Below the pieces are notes generated by a model, which did not search any database, was not told where the DNA came from, and saw only the letters and a program-made list of their open reading frames with translations. This document shows positions 1 to 5,287 of a stretch of 5,287 nt of DNA, one piece after another. Source of the stretch: Bacteroidales bacterium M2 (GTDB taxonomy: Bacteria > Bacteroidota > Bacteroidia > Bacteroidales > Muribaculaceae); contig LUJM01000098.1 in the NCBI GenBank assembly GCA_001689415.1, positions 1 to 5,287 of the forward strand, read 5' to 3'. The first letter of the stretch is position 1. Each line of letters begins with the position of its first letter. A program made the translations under genes and the position numbers.

Positions 1-17
1 ATTTTCGGCTGCGTCAT
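1..17 (-). CDS. Possible start of a leftward gene (partial, about 5 codons)
   Basis: On the minus strand an ATG at 17-15 opens a frame reading M-T-Q-P-K before the window ends. It lies about 10 nt beyond the expected start point of the leftward promoter-like boxes at 33-65, which is the only reason to suggest it. In many Bacteroidota conjugative transposons mobilization genes (MobA accessory protein, MobB relaxase) lie next to the ParA gene and point away from it, so a mob gene is one candidate. Five codons cannot identify a family, and the true start could lie further left, outside the window. This is a guess from context. Confidence 0.2.
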
Positions 18-32
18 GCGCTATTGCTCTTA

Positions 33-65
33 CAAAGATACGACATGGAGACCCCCAAATGCAAA
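33..65 (-). promoter_or_regulatory. Leftward Bacteroidota-type promoter (-7 and -33 boxes)
   Basis: Read on the minus strand, 40-33 is TATCTTTG, an exact match to the Bacteroidota -7 consensus TAnnTTTG, and 65-62 is TTTG, matching the -33 box. The spacer is 21 bp (41-61), the same as in the two rightward promoters in this window. Transcription would begin near 24-28 and leave the window to the left. A second TTTG (59-56) would give a 15-bp spacer and is less likely. The boxes are seen directly; promoter activity is inferred. Confidence 0.5.
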
Positions 66-170
66 TTTTTGACCCTCTTGAAAGCACTTTTTTGAAAACA
101 GAGATCAATCAAGTTGTTGCCACCTCACCAAATCCTTCAAATATGCGATGAATCCGAGGCTTCCCTACAG

Positions 171-190
171 GCGGAAATAAGCGGAAATAA
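171..190 (+). repeat. Perfect 10-bp tandem repeat GCGGAAATAA x2
   Basis: GCGGAAATAA occurs twice head to tail with no spacer and is followed by GGG. It sits about 30 bp upstream of the -33 box of promoter A, a plausible place for an activator site, but binding is not shown. The matching place in copy B (688-703) reads GCGGAAAAAAGCGACC, a decayed version. Confidence 0.55.
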
Positions 191-221
191 GGGTACTTTA
201 TGCGGTCGAGCTATGCAAATA

Positions 222-254
222 TTTGGAAATCCGATAACTCAGGCAGTAACTTTG
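222..254 (+). promoter_or_regulatory. Rightward promoter A (Bacteroidota -33/-7 boxes)
   Basis: TTTG at 222-225 and TAACTTTG at 247-254 match the Bacteroidota -33 TTTG and -7 TAnnTTTG boxes, 21 bp apart. A transcript would start near 259-263. No convincing reading frame follows, so the product would be a noncoding RNA or a very long leader for traA, more than 800 nt away. The same boxes and spacing are kept in repeat copy B despite drift in the rest, which supports a function. Confidence 0.5.
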
Positions 255-294
255 CAACGTGTTCGATTGACAGACCGACTTCCAAGACGTTCAA

Positions 295-687
295 TATACT
301 AATCTTCGGAACGATTCTTCGACCGTCAGTTATATCTTTTGAATAATTTATCCGACAATCGCCTGACCATATATAAAACGGAGAGTTCAACAATTAGATT
401 ATTTTGCCGACTACCATACAGTTCATACTATCTACCTTTGGAACTGCTTATTGTTAAGTCAACAGAAGATTTAATCGATAGATCTAATTAAATATCGGTC
501 ACTCGGAAATTCGGAATGTAGATTGATACATTGATTTGTCCTCCGATAAATCTATTTATTGAACTATATATAACTAAGTTCCTCGGGGACACAATTCCTC
601 AATTCCCAATGGGCAGATGTCCATAGTGAGCAATTAAAGGAATACCCAAACCTATTTTCAGTCGCTCATCAGCGGAGTCAACAACAA
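295..687. other. AT-rich stretch without a recognisable gene
   Basis: About 390 bp between the two promoter modules with no coding region I can support on either strand. It is visibly richer in A and T than the genes to the right. It contains short imperfect repeats: 476-490 and 544-558 agree at 13 of 15 positions. A lone TACCTTTG at 433-440 matches a -7 box, but the nearest upstream TTTG (403-406) is 26 bp away, so it is a weak promoter candidate. An origin of transfer could lie in such a region in this element type, but I recognise no nick-site motif. Confidence 0.5.
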
Positions 688-809
688 GCGGAAAAAAGCG
701 ACCAAAACATGACTTTATGCGGTTGAGCTATCTGAAAATTTGGAATACGGAACTTGTGGGTTGTAATTTTGCAGAGCATTCCAGCCGATGGAAACATCCG
801 TGCGTTCAA
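688..809 (+). repeat. Diverged direct repeat, copy B, with an embedded promoter
   Basis: This is the partner of copy A at about 171-294, displaced by roughly 517 bp. The core at 712-731 is identical to 195-214 at 19 of 20 positions. The promoter boxes align without a gap, and the end motif CGTTCAA aligns after a 2-bp shift. A minus-strand frame runs through this copy but looks like a by-product of the repeat rather than a gene. Confidence 0.6.
739..771 (+). promoter_or_regulatory. Rightward promoter B, probable tra operon promoter
   Basis: TTTG at 739-742 and TAATTTTG at 764-771 match the Bacteroidota -33 and -7 boxes with a 21-bp spacer, identical in layout to promoter A. Transcription would begin near 776-780. 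This is the closest good promoter match upstream of traA; I found no TAnnTTTG between it and the traA start. It would give the tra mRNA an untranslated leader of about 315 nt. Assignment to the tra operon is inferred from position and direction. In CTnDOT the tra promoter is known to be under element-encoded control, but none of those regulators is in this window. Confidence 0.5.
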
Positions 810-897
810 GAGAATGGATAAAGGAACAGCGACGGCCCGCTCCTGAATCTGAAATGCGAACAAAAAACAACTCACAGCTGACACGATGACGACAAAA

Positions 898-927
898 TGG
901 TAACCGCAGAGTTCAAAACAGTTACCA
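898..927 (+). repeat. Inverted repeat TGGTAAC / GTTACCA in the leader
   Basis: A perfect 7-bp inverted repeat: TGGTAAC at 898-904 and GTTACCA at 921-927, separated by 16 nt. No T tract follows, so it is not a standard intrinsic terminator. It lies between promoter B and traA and would form a hairpin in the leader RNA or act as a two-fold protein-binding site. Function unknown. Confidence 0.4.
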
Positions 928-996
928 AGCGGGACTGCACGTCAGGGACCATTGAAAGTCAGAAGTAAGGCATCCCCCACTTTTTATTATCAACTG

Positions 997-1073
997 AGAC
1001 ACAGACGAAAGGGACGGTTAACAATTACCCGGATTGATAATCGGAACTTGCGCCTCAGGCCCGCTTTGTGTCT
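997..1073 (+). promoter_or_regulatory. Compound stem-loop in the traA leader
   Basis: AGACACA at 997-1003 pairs perfectly with TGTGTCT at 1067-1073. Inside, after an internal loop, GGG at 1011-1013 can pair with CCC at 1060-1062. Nested within is a smaller hairpin at 1029-1044 (CCG, a bulged G, ATT, a GAT loop, AATCGG). The outer right arm ends 21 nt before the traA ATG, so folding could affect ribosome access. The complementarity is seen directly; a regulatory role is inferred, and no known riboswitch class is recognised. Confidence 0.3.
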
Positions 1074-1094
1074 GAACATCAACTAAAAACATGA

Positions 1095-1850
1095 ATGAAA
1101 GAACCCAAATTCGTGGCTTTCTCCACTCAGAAAGGTGGAGCGGGCAAAACAACTCTTACAGTAACGATGGCAAGTTACCTTTACTACTGCATGGGCTTGA
1201 AGATTATCGTAGTTGACTGCGACTATCCGCAGTACAGCATAAACGATATGCGCGAAAGGGAGAAGATGTTGCTGGAATTAAGTCCGTCTTTCAAAAAGAC
1301 TTTCTCTGACACCCTGCTCCGCACAAAGCTCAAGCCATTTCCTGTTCTTGTATGCCCTCCAGAAGAGGCGATGAAGAAAGTAAGGGATTTGATAGAAGAA
1401 GGCGAAGATGTTGACATCGTATTCTTCGACTTGCCCGGAACGGTCAACAACCGTGGCGTAGTGAATGTGGTGAACTGCATGGATATGGTGGTCGTTCCCA
1501 TCGCCGCCGACAATGTTGTCCTTGAAAGCTCGCTCGCCTTCGCTCTCAAATTACAGGAATGGCTCACGACAGGCCGCTCTCAGATTAAAGGGCTTTATAT
1601 GCTCTGGAATATGATGGATGCCCGTGAGAAAACTGACTTATACGACCGCTATGAGAAGTTATTTGAAGAGTTGGGACTGGCAACACTTCGGACAAAAGTA
1701 CCAGATACAAAAAAGTATCGCCGTGAGGGTTCGGAAACCCTTGAAAGGGCGGTTTTTCGCTCCACGGTCATGCCTCCGGACAAGACGCTGCTTAAAGGCA
1801 CACGTCTCACTGAACTTGCGGATGAGATTCTCAAAATCCTCAAAGACTAA
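1095..1850 (+). CDS. traA: TraA, ParA/MinD-type ATPase of the conjugative element
   Basis: Cytoplasmic P-loop ATPase of the ParA/MinD/Soj group, 251 aa. Near the N-terminus lies a deviant Walker A motif, KGGAGKTT (residues 13-20), with both the signature lysine K13 and the nucleotide-binding lysine K18. Then come the Walker A' stretch DCDYPQ (41-46) and the Walker B region IVFFDLPGT (108-116). The length fits a stand-alone ParA without an N-terminal DNA-binding domain. It is the usual first gene of Bacteroidota tra operons and is commonly named TraA. Its role in transfer is poorly defined; positioning of the transfer complex or DNA is a reasonable inference, and no ParB partner is visible. 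The start is forced: an in-frame TGA immediately precedes the ATG, and the next in-frame ATG would lose the Walker A motif. An out-of-frame ATG lies 4 nt upstream. The leader is A-rich without a clear Shine-Dalgarno, as is usual in this phylum. Confidence 0.93.
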   Translation: MKEPKFVAFSTQKGGAGKTTLTVTMASYLYYCMGLKIIVVDCDYPQYSINDMREREKMLLELSPSFKKTFSDTLLRTKLKPFPVLVCPPEEAMKKVRDLIEEGEDVDIVFFDLPGTVNNRGVVNVVNCMDMVVVPIAADNVVLESSLAFALKLQEWLTTGRSQIKGLYMLWNMMDAREKTDLYDRYEKLFEELGLATLRTKVPDTKKYRREGSETLERAVFRSTVMPPDKTLLKGTRLTELADEILKILKD

Positions 1851-1859
1851 GCCTGAGCC

Positions 1860-2243
1860 ATGTCGAAGGTATATGAATCGGATGTAGATCCCGATGAGTT
1901 CATCCGCAGTTTCCGCGAGGAGTCCTCCCAGTCAACCGTGAAAAAAGAGAATGAGAATAAGACTGAAACGCCGGCCAGAGCTTCGGACTCCAAACGTAAG
2001 AAAGTGCAATCACAACCTTTACCGGAAGAAGATGAATATCTGGATACTTTTGTAAGTAATATGGAACACATGCGCCCTTTATGCAAATATCTTATGGTTG
2101 ACATCCATCCCGACTTTATCCGGAAAATCAAGCGTGTGTTGTCTTACGAAACAGGACCGGTATGTTCTACCAAAGCCTATATCAATAACGTGCTTGCCGA
2201 ACATTTTCGGCAGTATGAAAACTTCATAAATAAACGACAATAG
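1860..2243 (+). CDS. DUF3408-type conjugative transposon protein (TraB position)
   Basis: Small soluble protein of 127 aa, starting 9 nt after the traA stop. Residues 1-60 are highly charged and probably disordered, with a basic patch SKRKK at 44-48. The C-terminal part (about 65-123) has the pattern of DUF3408, a family of Bacteroidota conjugative elements that resembles ribbon-helix-helix-type accessory proteins: a strand-like CKYLMVDI (75-82), a helix HPDFIRKIKRVLS (83-95), then a helix with the conserved-looking STKAYINNVLAEHF (103-116). There is no signal peptide or membrane segment. The basic tail and domain pattern suggest a DNA-binding or ParA-partner role next to TraA, which is inference. 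The next gene encodes a shorter relative. By order it corresponds to traB, but I do not assign the symbol firmly. Confidence 0.8.
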   Translation: MSKVYESDVDPDEFIRSFREESSQSTVKKENENKTETPARASDSKRKKVQSQPLPEEDEYLDTFVSNMEHMRPLCKYLMVDIHPDFIRKIKRVLSYETGPVCSTKAYINNVLAEHFRQYENFINKRQ

Positions 2244-2246
2244 AAT

Positions 2247-2549
2247 ATGTCACATAAAGTAACAATCAAAGTCTCCCCCGACATTGTAGAGGCGGAGGTA
2301 AAAACGGCAGACCCTGAACAGGTAGCATACGTTAGCAAATATCTTACCCGCTCAAACTGCCCGACCCATGTCAAAGTTCATGTCACGGCGGAAGTCCACA
2401 GAGTGCTTTCGCTGATGGTTGCAGCAAACGCTCAGACAGGAGCGACAATCGGCGGGTATCTTACAGCCATCGTCCTCGACCACTTTGCAAAGAATGCGGA
2501 TTTAATGAAGCGCATCTTTGAAGATAGCCGGGAGGAGCTGTTCCTATGA
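2247..2549 (+). CDS. Second small DUF3408-like protein (TraC position)
   Basis: Protein of 100 aa, starting only 3 nt after the previous stop and ending in an ATGA overlap with traD, so its translation is probably coupled to both neighbours. Residues 41-92 line up with the C-terminal domain of the preceding protein: HVKVHVTAEVHRVLSLM (41-57) matches its strand and first helix, and TIGGYLTAIVLDHF (67-80) matches STKAYINNVLAEHF. The N-terminal 40 residues (KVTIKVSPDIVEAEV) differ and lack the long charged tail. No membrane segment is present. Two adjacent members suggest ancient duplication and perhaps a heteromer. A strand-helix-helix DNA-binding fold is possible but unproven. By order it corresponds to traC. 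Confidence 0.75.
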   Translation: MSHKVTIKVSPDIVEAEVKTADPEQVAYVSKYLTRSNCPTHVKVHVTAEVHRVLSLMVAANAQTGATIGGYLTAIVLDHFAKNADLMKRIFEDSREELFL

Positions 2550-3310
2550 CAGTATTTTTAGTATTAGCGTTGTTGGCAAGCAATATCTTCCTTGCCAAAA
2601 TGCTGTTGTCAAAGGACACTAAAAAGACAAGTGAACCTTCGGACATTGCAGAGAATAATGTATCGGAGGGAACGGCTGAAAAAAATTACATACCCGATAC
2701 GAATAATTCTCTTGATGAAAAAGTCGCCGCAGTTGTAGGAGAAAGCAAATATGACCCTGACACATATAAAAAAATCGTGGAAGAGGTTGTAAAGGAGGTC
2801 GTCCCCTTGATAATTGAGGAGTATGGCAGTTATGCCGATGCAGGATTGCCGGAACCTCCAATCAAAACAGACACCGGCGTTGTCCCTGTTGAAAAACTGG
2901 ATGAGGTTTTCTCAAACAAGACTGTTGCCGACATTATGGGGGAAACTCCGGAACCGACAGAACCCCGTGCTGATGGAATAGACTTCAATGACATCAACAC
3001 AACCATGAATGTCCTGAAAGAAAAGTCAGACAGTCCGGAGGATTTGAAGATTGCCCAACGCACGCTTCAGGAATTGGAGGGAACCACTATCAAGGAGGAG
3101 ATTTCTCTCGATCCTGCCATAAAAAAGCGGATTATGCTTATCGAACTTCATCTGCCAAAGAAAGATGAAGAATCAAATGAACAACCCACTACGTCAACAA
3201 TGGATGAGGATGAAACAGTGGAACAGCAAACTAAACCTAAAAAGATCCTTTTCCACGCCGACATCGACACCTCGGACATTGATGAAATTGATTTCAATGT
3301 CTATCATTGA
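2546..3310 (+). CDS. traD: TraD, membrane-anchored acidic conjugation protein
   Basis: Protein of 254 aa with one N-terminal hydrophobic segment (about residues 3-21, VFLVLALLASNIFLAKMLL). The rest is a long hydrophilic, strongly acidic region rich in D, E, P, S and T. The probable topology is a single inner-membrane anchor. A moderately conserved-looking block, AAVVGESKYDPDTYKKIVEEVVKEVVPLIIEE, covers 61-92 and includes an amphipathic helix; a charged linker near 204-232 is followed by KKILFHADIDTSDIDEIDF (232-250). No catalytic motif is visible. The start overlaps the preceding stop as ATGA, which supports translational coupling and this ATG. Bacteroidota tra operons typically have such a protein just before TraE, usually called TraD. 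It is unrelated to the F-plasmid TraD coupling ATPase, and its function is unknown. Confidence 0.72.
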   Translation: MTVFLVLALLASNIFLAKMLLSKDTKKTSEPSDIAENNVSEGTAEKNYIPDTNNSLDEKVAAVVGESKYDPDTYKKIVEEVVKEVVPLIIEEYGSYADAGLPEPPIKTDTGVVPVEKLDEVFSNKTVADIMGETPEPTEPRADGIDFNDINTTMNVLKEKSDSPEDLKIAQRTLQELEGTTIKEEISLDPAIKKRIMLIELHLPKKDEESNEQPTTSTMDEDETVEQQTKPKKILFHADIDTSDIDEIDFNVYH

Positions 3311-3348
3311 CACTTGGCCGCAAGGCAAACCTATCTATAATTTAATTC

Positions 3349-3702
3349 ATGTCTAATTTTTTCAAGAAATTCTATGAAAGAACCGTAGCGTTTATGAACG
3401 CACCCCATCGCCGCCGTCCCATCGCCGCAATGCTTCTTCTGACAGCTGCAATCCAGATGTTCGCCGCCGGTAACGGTCTGAGTGGCATCAATGAAGCCAC
3501 TTCAATGGTCACCTCCTATTTTGACCCGGGAACGAAATTGGTGTACGCAATCGGTGCCGTTGTCGGTCTCATCGGTGGCATCAAGGTTTACTCCAAATGG
3601 TCGAGTGGCGACCCCGACACGAGCAAGACTGCCGCCTCATGGTTCGGAGCCTGTATCTTCCTGATTGTAGCCGCCACAATCCTTCGCTCATTCTTCCTCT
3701 AA
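3349..3702 (+). CDS. traE: TraE, DUF4134 small inner-membrane conjugation protein
   Basis: Membrane protein of 117 aa of the DUF4134/TraE family found in Bacteroidota conjugative transposons. A basic N-terminus with a HRRRP patch (20-24) precedes a signal-like hydrophobic segment (24-40) ending in MFAAGNG, which may be cleaved. The family-typical middle GINEATSMVTSYFDPGTKLVYAIGAV (46-71) leads into a second membrane segment (63-81), then WSSGDPDTSKTAASWFGACIFL and a third (99-116). Size and layout resemble VirB2/TrbC pilin-like subunits of type IV secretion systems, an analogy rather than a demonstrated role. It starts 38 nt after traD, the largest gap between genes in the operon, and its stop codon overlaps the traF start in TAATG. 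Confidence 0.9.
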   Translation: MSNFFKKFYERTVAFMNAPHRRRPIAAMLLLTAAIQMFAAGNGLSGINEATSMVTSYFDPGTKLVYAIGAVVGLIGGIKVYSKWSSGDPDTSKTAASWFGACIFLIVAATILRSFFL

Positions 3703-4019
3703 TGTCCGAGTATTCAATCAACAAGGGCATCGGGCGGTCGGTTGAGTACAAAGGCTTGAAAGCGCAATACCTGTTCATCTTCGCAGGAGGATTGCTTGCC
3801 ATGTTCGTGGTGTTCGTCATCATGTATATCGCCGGAATCTCCCAATGGGTCTGCATAGGCTTCGGTGCGACAGGTGCGTCCTTTCTTGTCTGGCTCACAT
3901 TCCATCTCAATGCCAAATACGGCCAGTACGGTCTGATGAAACTGACCTCGGTCAAATATCGACCACGATATATCATCAACCGTCTGCGCATAACCCGATT
4001 GATTAAACATAAAACATGA
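3702..4019 (+). CDS. traF: TraF, DUF4133 small inner-membrane protein (VirB3-like)
   Basis: Protein of 105 aa of the DUF4133/TraF family, a counterpart of VirB3 in type IV secretion. It opens with the family-typical INKGIGRSVEYKGLKAQY (6-23). Two membrane segments follow (about 22-44 and 47-68), and then a cytoplasmic basic tail (KYGQYGLMK; SVKYRPRYIINRLR) that probably contacts the ATPase TraG. The frame is open further upstream to 3597, but the start at 3702 is preferred: it overlaps the traE stop (TAATG), and the extra 35 residues would lie wholly within traE and precede the conserved N-terminus. The stop overlaps the traG start as ATGA. VirB3 and VirB4 are adjacent, and sometimes fused, in many systems, which fits this coupling. 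Confidence 0.9.
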   Translation: MSEYSINKGIGRSVEYKGLKAQYLFIFAGGLLAMFVVFVIMYIAGISQWVCIGFGATGASFLVWLTFHLNAKYGQYGLMKLTSVKYRPRYIINRLRITRLIKHKT

Positions 4020-5287
4020 GGAATATACTGAAAGCTACAACACTGGAGTCAAAGCTGCCGCTGCTGGCGGTCGAGCATGGCTGCATCATCTCAAAGGACG
4101 CGGATGTAACCGTGGCCTTTGAGGTGAGACTCCCGGAATTATTCACTGTCACCTCTGCTGAATATGAAGCAATGCACTCCGCTTGGTGCAAGGCAATCAA
4201 GGTGTTGCCACATTACACTGTCGTACATAAGCAAGATTGGTTTGTCAGTGAAAAGTATAAGCCGGAACTACAAAAAGAGGATTTATCTTTTCTTGACCGC
4301 TCGTTTGAACGTCACTTCAATGAGCGTCCATATCTTGCCCATAAGTGCTACCTCTTTCTGACGAAGACTACAAAGGAGCGTATGCGCCAGCAATCAAACT
4401 TCTCAACCCTCTGCCGTGGACGTATAATGCCAAAGGATTTGAATCACGAAATGGTTGTGAAATTCATGGAGAGCGTTGAGCAGTTTGAGCGAATTATGAA
4501 TGACACCGGCTATATCAAACTCCATAGACTGAGTGATGAAGACCTTATCGGCACTGAATCAACCTCCGGACTGATTGAGAAATATATGTCGCTGTCAATG
4601 GATGATGTCACCTGTTTGGAGGACATTGACCTCTCTGCAAAGGAGATGAGAATCGGCGACAAGTTACTCTGCCTACATACCCTTTCAGACACTGAGGATT
4701 TGCCCGCAAAGGTCAGCACTGACAACCGATATGAGCGGTTATCAACTGACCGAAGCGACTGCCGGCTTTCTTTCGCTTCTCCCGTAGGGTTGCTGTTGCC
4801 TTGCAACCATATCTACAACCAGTATCTACTGATTGATGATCCTGACGAGAATCTGACGCGGTTTGAAAAGACGGCACGCAACATGAACTCCCTGTCAAAG
4901 TACAGCCGAAGCAACGCTATCAACAAAGAATGGATTGACCAATATCTCAATGAGGCTCACAGTTACGGACTGATTTCCGTGCGCTGCCATTGCAACATAA
5001 TGGCTTGGAGCGATGATGCCGAGGAGTTGAGACGTGTCAAAAATGATGTTGGCGGTCAGTTGGCAACAATGGGTTGTATGCCCCGGCACAACACCATCGA
5101 CTGTCCGACACTGTTCTGGGCTGCGATGCCCAGCAATGAGGCTGACTTCCCTGCGGAGGAATCATTTTATACATTCATCGAACCTGCGGTTTGCTTCTTC
5201 ACTGCCGAAACCAACTACCGCTCATCGTTATCCCCATTCGGAATAAAGATGGTTGACCGACTCACGGGCAAACCTATCCACTTGGAT
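4016..5287 (+). CDS. traG: TraG, VirB4-type conjugation ATPase (N-terminal part, runs off the window)
   Basis: The reading frame opens at the ATG overlapping the traF stop (ATGA) and stays open to the window end, giving 424 residues of a protein usually about 800 aa or more. It matches the Bacteroidota TraG family, the VirB4-like ATPase that energises assembly of the mating channel at the inner membrane. The first 80 or so residues, with ILKATTLESKLPLLAVEHG (4-22), the VAFEVRLPELFTVTSAEYEAMH stretch (33-54) and VVHKQDWF (69-76), correspond to the N-terminal DUF3875 domain. The rest is the VirB4-type N-terminal region leading to DRLTGKPIHLD (414-424). In this family that precedes the Walker A P-loop, which would lie just outside the window, so no nucleotide-binding motif can be inspected. 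There is no frameshift or internal stop. It is not homologous in role to F-plasmid TraG. Confidence 0.93.
   Translation, partial: MRNILKATTLESKLPLLAVEHGCIISKDADVTVAFEVRLPELFTVTSAEYEAMHSAWCKAIKVLPHYTVVHKQDWFVSEKYKPELQKEDLSFLDRSFERHFNERPYLAHKCYLFLTKTTKERMRQQSNFSTLCRGRIMPKDLNHEMVVKFMESVEQFERIMNDTGYIKLHRLSDEDLIGTESTSGLIEKYMSLSMDDVTCLEDIDLSAKEMRIGDKLLCLHTLSDTEDLPAKVSTDNRYERLSTDRSDCRLSFASPVGLLLPCNHIYNQYLLIDDPDENLTRFEKTARNMNSLSKYSRSNAINKEWIDQYLNEAHSYGLISVRCHCNIMAWSDDAEELRRVKNDVGGQLATMGCMPRHNTIDCPTLFWAAMPSNEADFPAEESFYTFIEPAVCFFTAETNYRSSLSPFGIKMVDRLTGKPIHLD

Larger units (their letters stand above)
171..294 (+). repeat. Diverged direct repeat, copy A, with an embedded promoter
   Basis: This stretch resembles 688-809. 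Both begin with GCGGAAA-rich sequence and share ACTTTATGCGGTCGAGCTAT (195-214; the other copy has one T for C). Next comes a TTTGG box, then a TAnnTTTGCA box, and finally a CGTTCAA end (288-294 against 803-809). Outside the 20-base core the copies have drifted considerably. Copy A opens with a perfect 10-bp tandem duplication, GCGGAAATAA at 171-180 and 181-190, which copy B keeps only in degraded form. No transposase or terminal inverted repeat is visible, so it looks like a duplicated regulatory module rather than an insertion sequence. Confidence 0.6.

Noticed and set aside
114..302. Plus-strand frame of 62 codons across repeat copy A
   Set aside because: It spans the tandem repeat and both promoter A boxes, has no recognisable domain, and its equivalent is not kept in copy B.
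211..393. Minus-strand frame of 60 codons opposite copy A
   Set aside because: It has no domain and lies over the rightward promoter; probably chance.
171..809. The repeat pair as ends of an insertion sequence
   Set aside because: The copies are direct and diverged, with no transposase between them, no terminal inverted repeats and no target duplication visible.
678..884. Minus-strand frame of 68 codons through repeat copy B
   Set aside because: It overlaps a promoter-bearing repeat. A similar partial peptide (FQI after a K-rich start) appears opposite copy A only because the DNA is repeated. No domain is visible and its direction opposes the promoter boxes.
945..987. Possible terminator: GGGA (945-948), TCCC (973-976), then a T-rich run at 981-987
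   Set aside because: The stem is only 4 bp with a 24-nt loop, too weak to call, although it could end a short RNA from promoter B.
2045..2052. TACTTTTG matching the -7 box inside the first DUF3408 gene
   Set aside because: An isolated 8-bp match within coding sequence, in an operon whose genes are nearly contiguous; most likely chance.
3597..3701. Upstream extension of the traF frame
   Set aside because: The added 35 residues lie inside traE, lack family similarity and precede the typical TraF N-terminus; the overlapping ATG at 3702 is the better start.

Overview
The window is the front end of the transfer (tra) operon of an integrative and conjugative element (conjugative transposon, CTnDOT-like in layout) of the phylum Bacteroidota. 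The order is diagnostic: a ParA-type ATPase, two small DUF3408-type proteins, a membrane-anchored acidic protein, TraE (DUF4134), TraF (DUF4133), then the TraG/VirB4-type ATPase. The promoter-like sequences fit the same phylum: they have the Bacteroidota -33 TTTG and -7 TAnnTTTG boxes rather than sigma70 boxes. Genus cannot be fixed from the sequence; Bacteroides, Parabacteroides, Prevotella and relatives all carry such elements.

Positions 1-1094 contain no convincing complete gene. At the left edge is a leftward promoter-like pair of boxes, possibly followed by the first codons of a leftward gene, so the region looks like a divergent control region. Two diverged direct copies of a roughly 120-bp module (about 171-294 and 688-809) each hold a rightward promoter-like pair of boxes with the same 21-bp spacer. 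Between them lies an AT-rich stretch with no recognisable gene. From the second copy to traA is a leader of roughly 315 nt with two inverted repeats, one ending about 20 nt before the traA start codon.

Positions 1095-5287 hold seven rightward genes packed as one operon, with gaps of 3-38 nt or start/stop overlaps. They are traA (ParA), two DUF3408 paralogues in the TraB and TraC positions, traD, traE, traF and the first 424 codons of traG, which runs off the right edge before its Walker A motif. TraE, TraF and TraG correspond to the small inner-membrane subunits and the energising ATPase of a type IV secretion channel. TraA and the DUF3408 proteins are probably cytoplasmic accessory factors. 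All seven frames look intact.

I see no new defence, toxin or CRISPR system. The part least explained by known families is the 1.1-kb control region, chiefly the duplicated promoter module and the structured traA leader.
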